Source: Ascaris suum (taxonomy: Eukaryota > Nematoda > Chromadorea > Rhabditida > Ascarididae). Taken from it: a stretch of DNA of 64,000 nt. The notes beneath the pieces were generated by a model. It was given only the letters and a program-made list of their open reading frames with translations. It had not been told where the DNA came from and searched no databases. Shown here one piece after another: positions 26,621 to 38,785 of the stretch; position 1 is the stretch's first letter; every line of letters starts with the position of its first letter. The position numbers and the translations under genes are program-made. The stretch spans positions 7,073,888 to 7,137,887 of the forward strand of contig CM024191.1 of the NCBI GenBank assembly GCA_013433145.1. The letters run 5' to 3'.

Positions 26621-29241
26621 TTAGAAAACAAACGAAAGCCATGCAATTATGAACAACACTCCACCGACAGGTGTATAGCGACGGAAAGTTTCCTCGCCGG
26701 TAATGCTATAGTGATAGCATGTCGATGAAAAGATCACGATACCAGCGAGGAAAAGTGACGCGGTCAGTAGAGGGAAACGAGCCCGTGCACTACCAAGAAG
26801 AGCCACCGAATGTAGAAGGTGGTAGCGGTTCCCCGTTTCGAAGGCCCGCAGCCGACGTTCGTCATTGATCGCATACTGTCGTAAAGCTGCAAAACATGGA
26901 TACCAAAAAATAAACCTGACTCTTGAACAGCGCTTCATCTAACTTCGCGGATCCACTTAACAGTACTGTGCTTTTTTCGATAAATATACTGGGGGTTTTT
27001 TCTTGGGGAGGGGGGAGGGGGAGGGGGGGACAAATGCGATAATCCGTGAAAAAATGGTCGTCGAAGTAAGAGCCTAGAAAGGTCGAAAGAGCTACATGTG
27101 TTATAAATAAATTTATATACAGTCTATTTTATAAAGCGTTCAAACATACCAAACTTCCGCACACACACAAGAAATATCGGCAAGCACAAAAATGTGGTAT
27201 TAAATCGATTTGACTTAGAAGAAAAGGTAAGGCTGCAACCTCGATAAATACAGCAGAGCGTCGTAAATGTGCTTTCTGTTGCTTTTCGTTTCCTTAACAA
27301 CATTTTCTTTTCCGTAGCTCCCTTGGTTTGAATATGACGGCACCAACAGATACGATACATAAAAGATGCGTTAGTCGACTCTTTTCTATTGTCGATACGG
27401 CTTCCAGCCTGCGGCAGGCTGCTAAAAGTCACGTTTTTGGAGAATCAAATGTTATATACGTATTCTCCATTGCGCGAGGGAAGGAGGGAGTCAGCTCCCG
27501 TAACTCACGTTTATCACACTTTAGCTGCGTCATTCACGAAAAAATCATCATTCCAAGTACCAATAAATGCTGACCACAGCCACTGGTGCATTCAAATAAA
27601 ATAAAGGGTTACGCGTAGAGAAGCGGACCAACATCCCACGTTTTTCGGGCCTGGCCGAGAAGAAAAAAAAAACCATACTTAATCGAACAAAGACTTCTGC
27701 TAATGACAAAATCTAAAAATGCTCTTTCTTCATCGACATCTTTTTTATTCTCCTTTAAATTTGCAAAAACCTTCCCAGCAGCATCCGTTTGAGTAATCAG
27801 CTCTCCAGTTTAGAAATCCTGAATGTATTAACAACCGCAACACTGAAAACATGATGGATCATCGAGGGATTATACATGATGGATCATCGAAAGACGAAGG
27901 ATTATACGAGATGCACCACGCAATGCCTTCCACAAATTCAGATGATTCGTTAAACGGAAGCATTTGTGACAAATGAAAATGGTGCAAATGCACTCTTCTT
28001 ACATTAGAAATTTCTTAGAAGACTAAATCCCTCATTGTTTTGCAATCATTCACTTACATACATATACTTCAAACGCTCTATACATATACAGTTGTGTGCA
28101 GCATTCCCTAATATCATTCACTTCAAACACTCTATACATATACGCCTTCGAAAGGATGAAGTTCTTTTTTTGCAAAGAAGAAACGTGACAGAGGTGGCAT
28201 CTTTCTCACTCACAATTCTTCGGAGGTTATTTGGCGAAATACCTTTGGGATATCCCTGCGCACTTACTTGGTCAATACCATATGTGGAAATCCTACTACA
28301 ATCAAAAAACGGTGAGCAGATGGGAGGAAGGACTGGAGGTAACAAATGAGATGTATCGAGAACACAGATTGAAACTATGCAATAGATGAAAGTTGTGACA
28401 AAACTTCGGAGGAAATGGAGTGGATCGATGAAAGAAGGTAAAAAGGAAGCGCAACGAACAGGAAATACAATCGACGAGAGCAAAGATGGGGACAGAAAAG
28501 CCCATTCGAGAATTTTGAAAAAAGAGATGAAATAGGTGACAGATAGCTAGTATCGTGAAATGAACTGATTAGGTATGCATCGCAAAATGGGGTCTGTAAC
28601 GTAAACCTTTATACAGATGTTGCAAAAATCGAACGACTAGTCATAAACTTCTAGGAAAATAAAGGACGGTAGGTCCGAGAAGTTGATAACAGTCGGCACA
28701 ATCATAGTAACAGTCAACTGCGTAGCGAATGGTCATTTAAGAATATGCTTGAAAGAAAATTAGATGCACTGGCTGCTGCCACGTTCGCAATCTTTCCGTC
28801 GGCCACATTCCACGAACAACCAATCACTGACGAGATCATACGCTTGTGGAATTTTTAATCGTTAGGCATCGATCGGCTACAGCTAGCTAGACATCTTAAG
28901 AGACCGCAAAAAGATCGATCCAATCTGTTCGAATACACATGACGCCACCTTGAGTGAGATCCTGGCTCATGAACGAGGTGGAAGAATCCGTGCAAAAGCG
29001 TACAATAACCATTAAAAAACGAACCGTGCGCACCATACGCCCCAATAACAACGGCAAGTGAGCCCGAAAGACCTGCAATGCGTATCACTGAGCTGTCGAA
29101 TGCGGATGCAGGTTGGTGCATACTGATCGCAGTGCTCGAGAGTGGCTCGTGATATATGCTCGCACCCGCTCCTTCTTTCGCCGGAAAAGGTACATAACGA
29201 GAAAAGAAGCTCGCTAAATTTTCTAGAGTACTGGAGGACAT
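26621..29241 (-). CDS. TMEM256: TMEM256 homologue (DUF423 membrane protein), 2 exons
   Basis: TMEM256/DUF423 proteins are small multi-span membrane proteins of unknown biochemical role. Exon 1 is 29241-29025 and exon 2 is 26886-26621, with donor CACG|GTTCGT and acceptor TTTTGCAG. Together they make 483 nt, 160 residues plus stop. After a roughly 50-residue N-terminal extension come VIRIAGLSGSLAVVIGAYGA (TM1), the family hallmark ETGNRYHLLHSVALLG, a TM segment in PLLTASLFLAGIVIFSSTCY and a final one in PVGGVLFIIAWLSFVF. Human TMEM256 is 113 residues, so the extension is lineage-specific or partly a targeting sequence. The start is chosen because an acceptor TATTTACAG ends nine bases before this ATG, as expected for SL trans-splicing. 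An in-frame ATG at 29268 lies upstream of that acceptor. Confidence 0.9.
26991..27029 (+). other. G-quadruplex-prone G-run cluster inside the TMEM256 intron
   Basis: Five G-runs of 5, 4, 6, 5 and 7 bases (26991-26995, 27005-27008, 27010-27015, 27017-27021, 27023-27029). The last four are separated by single A residues, an ideal G4 geometry. It is on the template strand of the minus-strand TMEM256 gene. Confidence 0.6.
27850..28145. repeat. short local direct repeats
   Basis: ATGATGGATCATCGA occurs twice, 27 bases apart (about 27851-27890). At 28048-28142 a block with TTCAAACRCTCTATACATATAC occurs twice, about 60 bases apart. Both lie in the TMEM256 intron and look like simple slippage products. 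Confidence 0.5.
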
Positions 29242-30666
29242 CTGATGAACCTGTAAATACATTGACAAGCTTCAAAGTGGAAACAGTTCGCCATCTGTAT
29301 AAACACGCTTAGGATAAAGTGTGAGATAGCTATAGGACAGAGCAAGTGAAGAAAGCATCTTTCAGCAAGTGAATTGAGAATTGCAGAACAAAGCGGTGGT
29401 TGCTCGTTGATGACAAAATCGATGGAGACGGCTATTTACTGGCTATAATAAAGGGGACCAAAAAAGAGTCATAACAACCTGAAATCCATTACATTCCTCC
29501 AATTTTCAGCAATTTTAGTGCGGCAACTTGTCCCGTTGATGTAAATGAAAGCACTGAACAACAACAAGCATAGTAGAAACAGAAAGAAGCTACGACCTTC
29601 AAGCAACAAACTGCTCGTCAATTTCCAGCATAAACAAACTCAGCACCTCAACAGATGTTAGCTGAAACCAAAAACTGTCAGTCGAAATTTGCCGTTAGCC
29701 TATTCCAGATATGGCTCGCAGAATTTTTCTCGCCTTATTAGCAGCCAAAACAAAGTTGTAACGACTAATTTGTTCTACCAATACACGTAGAATGGAGTTC
29801 TTGTCTTTCACACGGAATGCGTGGCCATAAACGTGCACGCTTCAACCAACGCCAAAGTCAAAAAGTACTGGCGACATAGCTCGTATAAAAGATCCACCGT
29901 TTAGAAGTGTCGTGATGTTGGAATGGAACCAAAAAAGCGATGGATAGACAAGTGTGGTAACATTAGCCACAAGCGCACGCGCACAGGAGAGACGGAGAGA
30001 GACCGCGCGCGTCCACGGAGAGCGGCGCGGTAGTGGTCACTCGGCAATAAAATGTCGCAGTAAATATGAAAATATACCGTAAGGAAACAAAATTCGAAAG
30101 ACGAATTTCAACACATCTCTAAGAGCATTGAATGCTCTATCAGAATCATTAATAAGCTGAGACGAAAAAAAGAACTTTTCTATAAGATCAATCTCTTATA
30201 TGACGCGCAATTGACATAATTTGCAGACTCGAAGTACATGTGTTACAGAGATTGACGTATGTTGACACTGCTGACATATGCGAGCGATTTAAGAAGGCAA
30301 TCGCTCGACGAATCACCGAAACCCCATCACTGACTCGAAGTGGCAACAGATGTCGTTTCTCAACAGGTTCGTGGGTCTCTTCTAGATATATGAAGCAAAC
30401 ATCTGAAGTCTCAGATATGATAGGGATCATGGCGATAAGACGTTATATAAGTAGCGTAAGTTTTCTGTCGCTTCAATTACGAACGCTTAACCAAGTGATC
30501 CTCTCTGTCTTGAAACATCGCGAGTTTGGTGCTATTTTAATTGATAGCTTGTTGTGGAAGAAATCAGAGATGTGCTTTTTACGTTTGACGAGATGGCCAG
30601 GAAAAGGATGCAAGGAATATAGCCTATCGAGCCAGATGTAGCTATTTCTTCGAAGTATTCTTGTCA

Positions 30667-31455
30667 GCCGGAACCGGCGCAAAACAAGAGGACATTTGTT
30701 CACCGAAATCCTCATCAACTCTCGAAGGACTCTTGAGAAAGATGGAGACTGCAGATGGTTTCAGTGTATTCAGCAAATAACTCCAAATGCTTCTCTTTGC
30801 GGAAGAAGTTCTACTCGTTTCCGATGACCCAAAAAACTTGCAGTATTCACTGAACGAGCTCATCAAGAATGCCAAGAAAAGCATTTGCAAATGCAAAACG
30901 AAGTGGATGAAAAATGCGTCCTGCCGTTAGTTTCCCATGAAACTCGATAGTGAAAATATCGAACCTGTGGAGCCGTTTGTACACTTAGGATAGGCTTGCA
31001 AATGAGCGGCGATTTGGGTCAAGAATTAAGCAGATGAAAAAGAGCGCATTGTCTAATATTCACCAAGCTCAACGATGTCTATTGCGACCCAATGATAAAA
31101 ATGTCCGTAAAGGGAGAACTCTTCACTTCGACGGCCATCCCTGTTCTTCTGTGAGGAACGAAATGTGGAATATCAGACTGAAGAAGAAAACAAACTAGCA
31201 GCGATCCAGCGAGCAATGGAAAGACGAATGGAAAGTATCAACGAACTGCAACACACAACAAACGAAGAGTTGCGTTCTGGATCCACTTCGAAGCATATCG
31301 CTGAAGAAATGCACGAAAGAAGACTAAGATGAGCACGTCATATAAGCTGGTTAAATGACTACAGATGGACTAAGTAAATTTTCTAGTGGTAACCAAGAGA
31401 CGTAAAACGATCACGCGGCAACAAGGGGGAAAGACCCGCTGAGGCACCTATATGT
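30667..31455 (+). mobile_element. decayed RTE-type LINE reverse transcriptase
   Basis: Successive fragments align in order to an RTE-clade reverse transcriptase. They are AKQEDICSPKSSSTLEGLL (from G-V-K-Q-G-D-T-I-S-P-K), LQMLLFAEEVLLVSDDPKNL (catalytic F-A-D-D box mutated to F-A-E-E), a CKTKWMKNASC block, EPVEPFVHLG, AAIQRAMERRMESIN, and ISWLNDYRWTK with a nearby PRDVKRSRG block. Stops and frameshifts interrupt it (for example TAA after VFSK), so it is dead. Weak similarity may extend upstream to about 30240. Confidence 0.75.
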
Positions 31456-34140
31456 AGTTACTAGGATGCGGAGGGCTCAGGATCGCTACAGATGGAAGAG
31501 TTGCCAGCTGCATCGATGGGAGGAACGATGAAATCGACGAAATCACGGCTGTTTAAAGTATTCAAAGTAAAGTAGCCTTGCCAGACTTCATCCGTCGCAG
31601 TACACATATAGATGTCTAGGTCGAAGCATAGCGCTGCAGCCATTGAGTCAATGTCGGCTCCCCAACGCAGAGTATCCACAGTGTTCAGCGCCATGTCCAG
31701 TTTCCATTACACCAGTTCGCCCACAATGTTATACGTGGCCGTGGATATGAACATCTCTGAAATCCACTCACACTCACTTATGATCTGACTCTCATTTTAA
31801 AGCATTGTTTAGGGATTCCTCTGAAGCAGTGAATTGTTTGGTAACATTCAAAACGATAACTATCCAAAGCTCAGTCTTCTGGGATATGCGAAGGTGATGA
31901 GGAAATCGATTTTCTGGGTGATGATGTCCAGTTCCCTCGATGCAACACGCGAGTGCTCTGAAAGGCCGAAATGAATCGCTCGCTATCTAATGCTAACGCC
32001 ACATTCCATTGCTAGGAGCCTTTCTTGTGCGAAATAAGGATGCCTGAAGCAGTCCTTAACGTCCTAACGGCACTGTGCAAAAATGCGTTGCCCACTAACT
32101 TTCTGGAGGTTGAGCACTGCACGCGGCTTATGCCGTTAACAAGCTTCCGATCCGCTTGAGTCGACTTAATGATAGGTTGCATTCATCCCTACGTCGTCGG
32201 GATGAAACAGTCGAAAACGGACAGAGCACCGTTAAAAACATGAACAATGTGTACCATGTTTGCTACTAAGTGCGCTGCAACCCTTTATTTCCACTTCTAA
32301 ATACTTCAACGTAACAGGTTCGAACTTTTTCGACGAGAAAGCCTGTCACAACTTTACATTCACTGAAGTAAGGTTGTTTTTAGGAAAAAGGTCGTTTTCC
32401 GCAGTACTCTTACGTTGTGATACGGCTCATCTGAAGGAGTTTTTTCATAGCGAAATGCGACACAAAAACAATGTGTTTGCGGAAAAAATCATCTGCATAT
32501 CCATATCACATTCTGTAAACCATTAAGATGTCGACCGCATTTACAGCTGATTCCGGCTGGGAAGACTGCAGCCATGTCACCTAAACGCTTTGGAGATGCC
32601 ACGGAACATCTCTCCACCGCTTATCATTTTTCTGTTCAATGAGCTAGATAAAACCCTCCTATAGCATTAGTGCTGAGGAAGACTAGGTTTGTGATTTCCA
32701 GGTGGAAAACAATGCAGGATGAAGTTCGTATTGTTACGTTCATTTGCATGTTCAATTGAGGCGAGTGATCGACGAACTGTACCTTGATTGAATTTATTCG
32801 CATACGAAGAATCCACAATTCATGTGGTCGCTCTAAAAGATGGCGAATGTTATGTCACCAGAGAGACGTATTGCTAGAGATTGAATGAGTAAAGACGCAG
32901 ATTAGAACATAAGAAGACTTGATGTGTTATTATGTCCAGGGCAGGGTTTCATCAGGAAAGTGACCACATGATACATCCGCTGAGAAATGCTTTGTCTTGC
33001 ACCTGAATTTCTAGACAATGTTCTCTACGTTTATGCCCTCTTGATCTCCCTGCAAAGCAAGTGATAAAGGATCTAGGTGTTTAGTGAGTTCCGACTTTAG
33101 CTGGCATAATCACTGTGTTGAAGTTTCGCGGGGGTTGCTCGAGTTGCGAACTATATTCTGCGCGCCGCGCAATTCAGTTACGCAGAAAATTATGGAAGGC
33201 TTTCGTGTTTGCTATCACCCGATCTTGAAATAGGATACCCAGGTTTGATCCCTCTGCGTGAGAAAAGATGTGGAGGTAATTAAGAGAGTTCAACGGCACT
33301 TCACTAATGTGACTTTTAAAAAACTTTCCATGGATAGTTCCAGCGTAATTATGAGCAGCGGCTTCGTATTTCTCATCTGAAACCTCTGCGTCATCGCAGA
33401 GCTCAATTTGGTTCACATTTATGTTTCAGGATCGTTGGTTTCCCATGCATTCCGTTCGACAGCATTCTCTCCCTTTACAAAGTTTGCATTGCGCTCGATG
33501 TTGGACGTGCAACTCCATGCTTTCTTTATTGTTTAAGTAAAAATTTTCATTACTACGATTGGATCTCTCATCATTTAAGAAAACCGTCACAAAACATATC
33601 AGGCTTAATTGACTTGGCTCTTCATTTTGATGTAACGGGGTAACAATGTAGGCAGTCGAAGTGCCACCAACTGTTACATGAGATACTTGTTAAGCGCGTC
33701 AGTAAGTACTACTGCGAATCGCTTGTTGTTGCCACCACTAAACACTAAGGATAGCAAGTTGAATGAGAAAGCACATGGAAACGATAATAAGGGTGGCTGG
33801 AGTACAAACTTTACTCTCATAAACGAGAAGCGAACGCGAGTAGTTCTGGTGGTATCCCCAAAATCTGCAGATTTCGCTTTCGCGATTTCATCCGAGACGC
33901 AGTTCCACGTACTTATTAGCCTGTTTGAGAAAAATTATTTAAACATGTTCACTGTGCACGTATTAACAATGAGTTTGAAAAAGTTTGCCGAGCGAGCGCG
34001 GACAGCTGTGGGAAGTAATTCGAAGAACAGATCAAACGGTAGGCGGATATTTTCACGAACAATATCATACGCCATACAGAGTTAATGTAAAAAGACCACA
34101 ACTCAAGTTACTGCAAACCTAGGGAATCAGTTATGTGCAT
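31456..34140. other. no gene recognised
   Basis: It contains scattered frames only. The minus frame 33416-33174 (80 codons) has balanced composition but no motif that I recognise. A plus ATG frame at 33969 is listed separately. Confidence 0.35.
33969..34038 (+). CDS. possible first exon of an unrecognised plus-strand gene
   Basis: ATG at 33969 opens MSLKKFAERARTAVG, a basic amphipathic start reminiscent of BAR-type proteins, and the frame meets a donor AACG|GTAGGC. No convincing second exon was found downstream, and the ATG lies inside a longer open frame (33678-34085), so this is weak. Confidence 0.2.
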
Positions 34141-34149
34141 ATAGTTTGG

Positions 34150-34434
34150 AGTCAGTAATGATTGAGCATACTGTCTTCTGAATCATCGAAGAGTGAAAGG
34201 CCTTTGGACGTTTTCAGTCAGATTTGGGTAGTGAGAACCTCTGCAACGGTCCGATGGAGATCAGACAGTGCAGGCATATTCGAGAATTGAAGGAACGTAT
34301 GTTGCAAATAATTTAGTGCGTAGAAATGTATCCGCATAAGAGAACCCTCGCAGAATTAGAAAAGCCCTTGCATTTGCTTTCTTTACAATATGCGAAATAA
34401 GGTCGTAGAATGTGAGATCGTTGTTGACCATATC
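34150..34434 (-). mobile_element. CR1-like LINE reverse transcriptase fragment
   Basis: The minus strand encodes LISHIVKKANARAFLILRGF, then LFATYVPSILEYACTV and, after a stop replacing Trp, NVQRPFTLR and FRRQ. This is the I-x-x-I-V-x-K-A-N-x-R-x-x-L-I-L...Y-V-R-P-x-L-E-Y...V-W-S-P...V-Q-R-x-F-T thumb region of CR1-like LINE reverse transcriptases. It is a truncated, mutated remnant. Confidence 0.7.
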
Positions 34435-35780
34435 TTTAACGAGGCTGGAAGCTAGCTAACGGCCCTGCTACAAGGAGATTTCCAGGACTGGTTCGTTTAA
34501 ATCTGAGAAGAATAGCTCTATCTGCGGTCAAAGAGAGCAGTCACTTACATGACCAGTTGCCAGTTCGGTCGGAAATGTTTTGAAGATTGCTGGTAGTGGC
34601 AGACTTTGACATCACCGGCAAAGAGGATTGAAATGTTGATAGATATTTTCACTTTTCGCGTCGAACATTACCTTCATGATTAGTGCCAACTCCATTCTTT
34701 CGCATTTTCAAATAACGGAGACAGTAAATTGTTGGCAATTATTTCTGATCAATGGATGGGTAAACGGGTGAAGAAAAGCTTAAAGTTTCTGAGTTAGGAG
34801 ATCAATAAATGGCAACAGCAGTAACATTAGGACAAACGCTAGTACTGCTAACCGCTGTTGGTATCACCGGTTACCACTTAGCTCACTGCCACTTCAGACA
34901 AACCAGAGTACTGTACTGCTGACATCCAAGGTTCAGTTCGGCTGCCTTCGTCCACTCTTGGTTTCTACACCTCAAGCAAGAACCCACCCTTCCTCACCTC
35001 TTCCCGTCCGACCGCGCACCCTGCAGGAATGTCGTTTTTGATCGTCTCTGTGGCATAGCGGTACCACTCGTTTCAGCACTTGTTGGAGGCGAACGAATAT
35101 CGTAGCCGGACTTGCAAGAAGAAGGCTGCTTGGAAGAGGTTTTGCAGGTTTGAATCGTTTATCATTTAAAAAAACAACGTTTGGGAGAATTTGTGGGTGC
35201 ACCAGCGTCATGTGCTAAAGGTCTCCAAGAGTCCGAACAACATACCAATATGGTTACGCTTGTTAATGAGACAAGAACCACAATTGACGGTTTAATCACT
35301 TTTGGCATGAACAACTTTACTTTCAAGGTGTCTCCGATCGATTCTGCTATCTCTGCTGGTATTGATGGTCGCGTCCATTTTCTATGCACGAGTATTGCTA
35401 TCCTCATCCTGTAAACAGTATGCAGATCACTTAGAGTAAGTAGTAAAGTGAGATGCAAAATGGTTGAAGAGATCCAGAAATTTGGGATACTTTGTTCCTT
35501 CAGACCTCAAACAACCTTTTAGCCGTGAGAACGAGAGTGTTGACGAATAAATGACTCCGTAGATCCCATACTATTCATCCACACTGAACGCGTTTTGATA
35601 GAGAACGCTGATCCCGAAGACGAGATTCACCTTCGTTTGTATCAGATACGTGATGATTCAGCATATCCAAGATGGTATTGCAAAACGCACGATCACGTGG
35701 CAAATATTGCGGTATGCAGTGGCGACGTGATGACGAGGCGCAGTGATGTGACGGAGATCACGTGACTACACAGCATTGCG

Positions 35781-36385
35781 TGTGAATATGTGTATGTGTG
35801 TGTCTATGTGTGTGTGCATATGCGTGCGTGCGTGCATATGTATGTACGTGTACGTGTGCATACATATTTGTGTGTGTATGTTTGTGTATGTGTGTGTCTA
35901 TGCGTGTATGTGTGCGTATGTATATGTCTGCTGTAGATGTGTATGTTTGCATGTGTGTAGGTATGTGTGTGTACGTGCGTATGTATGTGTGCATGTATGT
36001 CTGCGTGTACGTGTGTATGTGTATGCATGTGCATGTGTGTAGGTATATGCGTATGTGTGGATGCGCATGTGTGTGTATGTGTGTATGTATGCGTAGTTGT
36101 GTATGCGTGTATGTGTGCATGTATATGTGTGTGTGCGTATGTATATGTGTGCGTGTGCGTGTATATGTGTGTATCTGTGTGTATACGTGTGTATGTATGT
36201 GCGTGTACGTATGCCTGTGTGTATATATGTGTATGCGTGTATGTGTGCATGTATATGTGTGTGTGTGTGCGTATGTATATGTGTGCGTGTGCGTGTATGT
36301 GTGTATCTGTGTGTATACGTGTGTATGTATGTGCGTGTACGTATGCCTGTGTATATAATGTGTATGTGCGTATGTGTGTGTTTTT
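35781..36385 (+). repeat. TG/TATG/TGCG-rich satellite with an internal ~130-bp tandem duplication
   Basis: About 600 bases are almost purely alternating pyrimidine-purine (TGTGTATG, TGCGTG, TACGTG), so all six frames stay open and give spurious CVCMC- or HTHTY-type proteins. The segment 36101-36230 is repeated at 36231-36362 with about two bases of length change; GCGTGTACGTATGCCTGTGT at 36201 recurs at 36333. Confidence 0.9.
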
Positions 36386-37018
36386 TAAGCAATCAGGCAA
36401 CTCTGCAGCGCGGATCAGCGACTGTGGCTCTCTCAGATACGCACTTTTAACACCTCGCGACGTTTTGTGAACGTTATTCGCAACGCACTCAGTTTAAATA
36501 GTCGCAGCTACCATAGCCCGACGATCCAATGCGACAGTTCGACGCCACGTCCCGCACTGTTATGGCCCTGTTGTAGATGGGACTATGGCCTCGACCCACA
36601 TTGGTTCCATTACAGCGTGTGCGCTACATGATCTCAGTGAGATGACTTGACAGCTCTTAGAGAGGGATATGCAATGTTAAACCTGACTCCGCAAATACCC
36701 AAACACAGTAACCGTGTTGATTCAGAAAGCGCCAATGGCTTCCTCAAAAGAAATCAGATGATTTTTCAGCAAACCTAGAAGTCATATCGAAGTTCTTCAA
36801 ACCCAACGACCATATGAACTGAACAAAGGAATTCCGTCCTTCACGTCTTTACCAGTTACCCAATCACCATACTTCAAATCCGGTGAATAGAGCTGGGTCC
36901 ACGAGGAAGACGTAGCAAAATCGCGATCAGTTACCGCGATGATTCTGAACATCTTCAAAATTGTGCGGAAGTGTGTGTTATGATAAGCAATTAAAACCTA
37001 CATGCATAGGTGCCCCTT

Positions 37019-37020
<2 letters not shown>
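36386..37020. other. no gene recognised
   Basis: It is unique-looking sequence between the two simple repeats, with no coding signature seen. Confidence 0.4.

Positions 37021-37021
<1 letters not shown>

Positions 37022-37087
<66 letters not shown>
37022..37087. repeat. (AT)n microsatellite
   Basis: About 65 bases of AT dinucleotide with a single TTT interruption near 37076. Confidence 0.95.
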
Positions 37088-37899
37088 GCATCAAGTAGGA
37101 GTGTCATTCCATTTGTTTTATACTCACAAGCCTTAATTTGGCCACATTTCCAAGGTGCAATGCATCCACTTAAACATGACGCCATCCACGGACACACCAT
37201 CGATCACCACCTCCCAGACCGACTGCCATTCTTCGGTCCGTCTAGTGCAGACTAACTGTGGACCGTGATTATTAACCAGTTTCATTGTAACTAACAGAGT
37301 AAACAGTCATCCTTGTCATGCGCAACCTTTGTCTCGCGCTCCTAACAACATCACCGATACAATAACCCATTGCAACAACTGGAAAAGACGTAGTGTGATT
37401 TACGTGGAAAAGAAGCTAAAAGTTTAACATTTTTTAATGACGTGTCTCTGTAAATTCCCGGGTATTACATTATTTCCTCCTCTATTTTACGGCCTAATCA
37501 CAGCTCAATTACCGTACTCTCGCCTTTGTACAAAAGACGAGCTAAATCCGCCAGAAATTTTTCTAATTTCAAGTGAGTTCATGCGAATCATACCAACATC
37601 CGACCATACTATTCATATAACCTCCCAAAAGCGGTCTTCGTCCATCAGTTTCCTCACTTCGCTTTGCCGACGTTCTCAAATACTCCCAATTTAGGTCTAC
37701 CACTCTACGTGCATGCGTTTACACCTTCTTTACGTCCCTTGCTCTTGGTTCCTCTTCACTGCTCAATCTTGTCAGTTCTACCTCAAAAGCGAACAGAGGT
37801 GACTGAAGGAATAGTGCATCAACCAATAAAACAAAAATTGTTCAACAAATAATGATGACATCAGCGAAAACTAAAATCGATTTATAGTACATTCCCTGC

Positions 37900-38070
37900 T
37901 TACAAAAACCGTGGCGCTGATGAAATAAAACTCCGACAACATACTGAACAAAAAGTTGCCGTGCGAGTATTCCTCATTGAGATGTCAAGGGTAATGATAC
38001 TGTCTCCACTTGAACGGCTTGCGGTGACAACTGATTTAGCAGCAACTGGAAGCGACAAAGATATCAACGG
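37900..38070 (-). CDS. possible terminal exon of the minus-strand Pro/Tyr-rich gene
   Basis: After an AG at 38072-38071 (CGTAACGCAG) a phase-0 frame of 56 codons runs to TAA at 37900. It begins PLISLSLPVAAKSVVTASRS and is Ser/Thr/Ala-rich like the rest of the gene. The preceding exon (38914-38786) ends in phase 0, so the join is compatible. However, the opposite strand also has a long hydrophilic frame here, so coding on this strand is uncertain. Confidence 0.3.
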   Translation of the reverse strand, partial: PLISLSLPVAAKSVVTASRSSGDSIITLDISMRNTRTATFCSVCCRSFISSAPRFL

Positions 38071-38785
38071 CTGCGTTACGAATTGCAAAATGAGTCGATT
38101 TTGGTGAAGAAAAATGTACTGGTGCCCATAAACTTAGGCCCGAAGATGAATTTACTATGGGGTAATAGGCATCAACGAACTTCCATGATCTGGAATAACA
38201 AAACTAGGTGATGATAGCCGTATTTCGACGTGACGTTACTCGCCTCGTTTCATGACTACAGTACAGTAAATACCAAGCCCTAAAATTCCAAACGTATATG
38301 CACTAAGACTTCGTAAAATCAGTTCGTATACTACTTGAGTGCTACTTTCGACCGTCAGCAGAACATCCAACGATTTCAGCCAATGCAGCAGCATGTCGGT
38401 AGACGCACATATGCATTTCTCTTCATTGAACGTCAGGAAGGGCAACCCTCTAAGCTCATTCGATATCTTCTTGCATGAAGTGATGAGTAGATGGAATCAT
38501 GCAACTGCTTCGATCCGCCTTCGCACAAGATACGCCAACATGGTCGATAAAGGAGGCAGCAGTTGTAGTGTTGGCAGCGTCATTCATGCGCGATGACACC
38601 AATCAACTACCGCTGCGATGGGCCCTTAAGGACAATCTGCTTTGATGGAGTGCGGCATTTCCCTCGGCACTCCAAAAACCAGACCACATCCACGACACAG
38701 TTTGTTAAGTGCCATACAATGAAAATCTGAGTTTAAAAAAACATCAAAGAGGATTTTTAAAAAACAGGGTTGACGAAATACAAAC

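Noticed and set aside
35181..35414. Plus frame of 77 codons and minus frame of 98 codons at the same place
   Set aside because: Both are plausible in composition, but no domain, splice pairing or neighbouring exon supports either.
35758..36470. Several long frames on both strands (up to 198 codons) of Cys/Val/Met or His/Thr repeats
   Set aside because: They are all products of the TG-rich satellite, which contains few stop codons in any frame.
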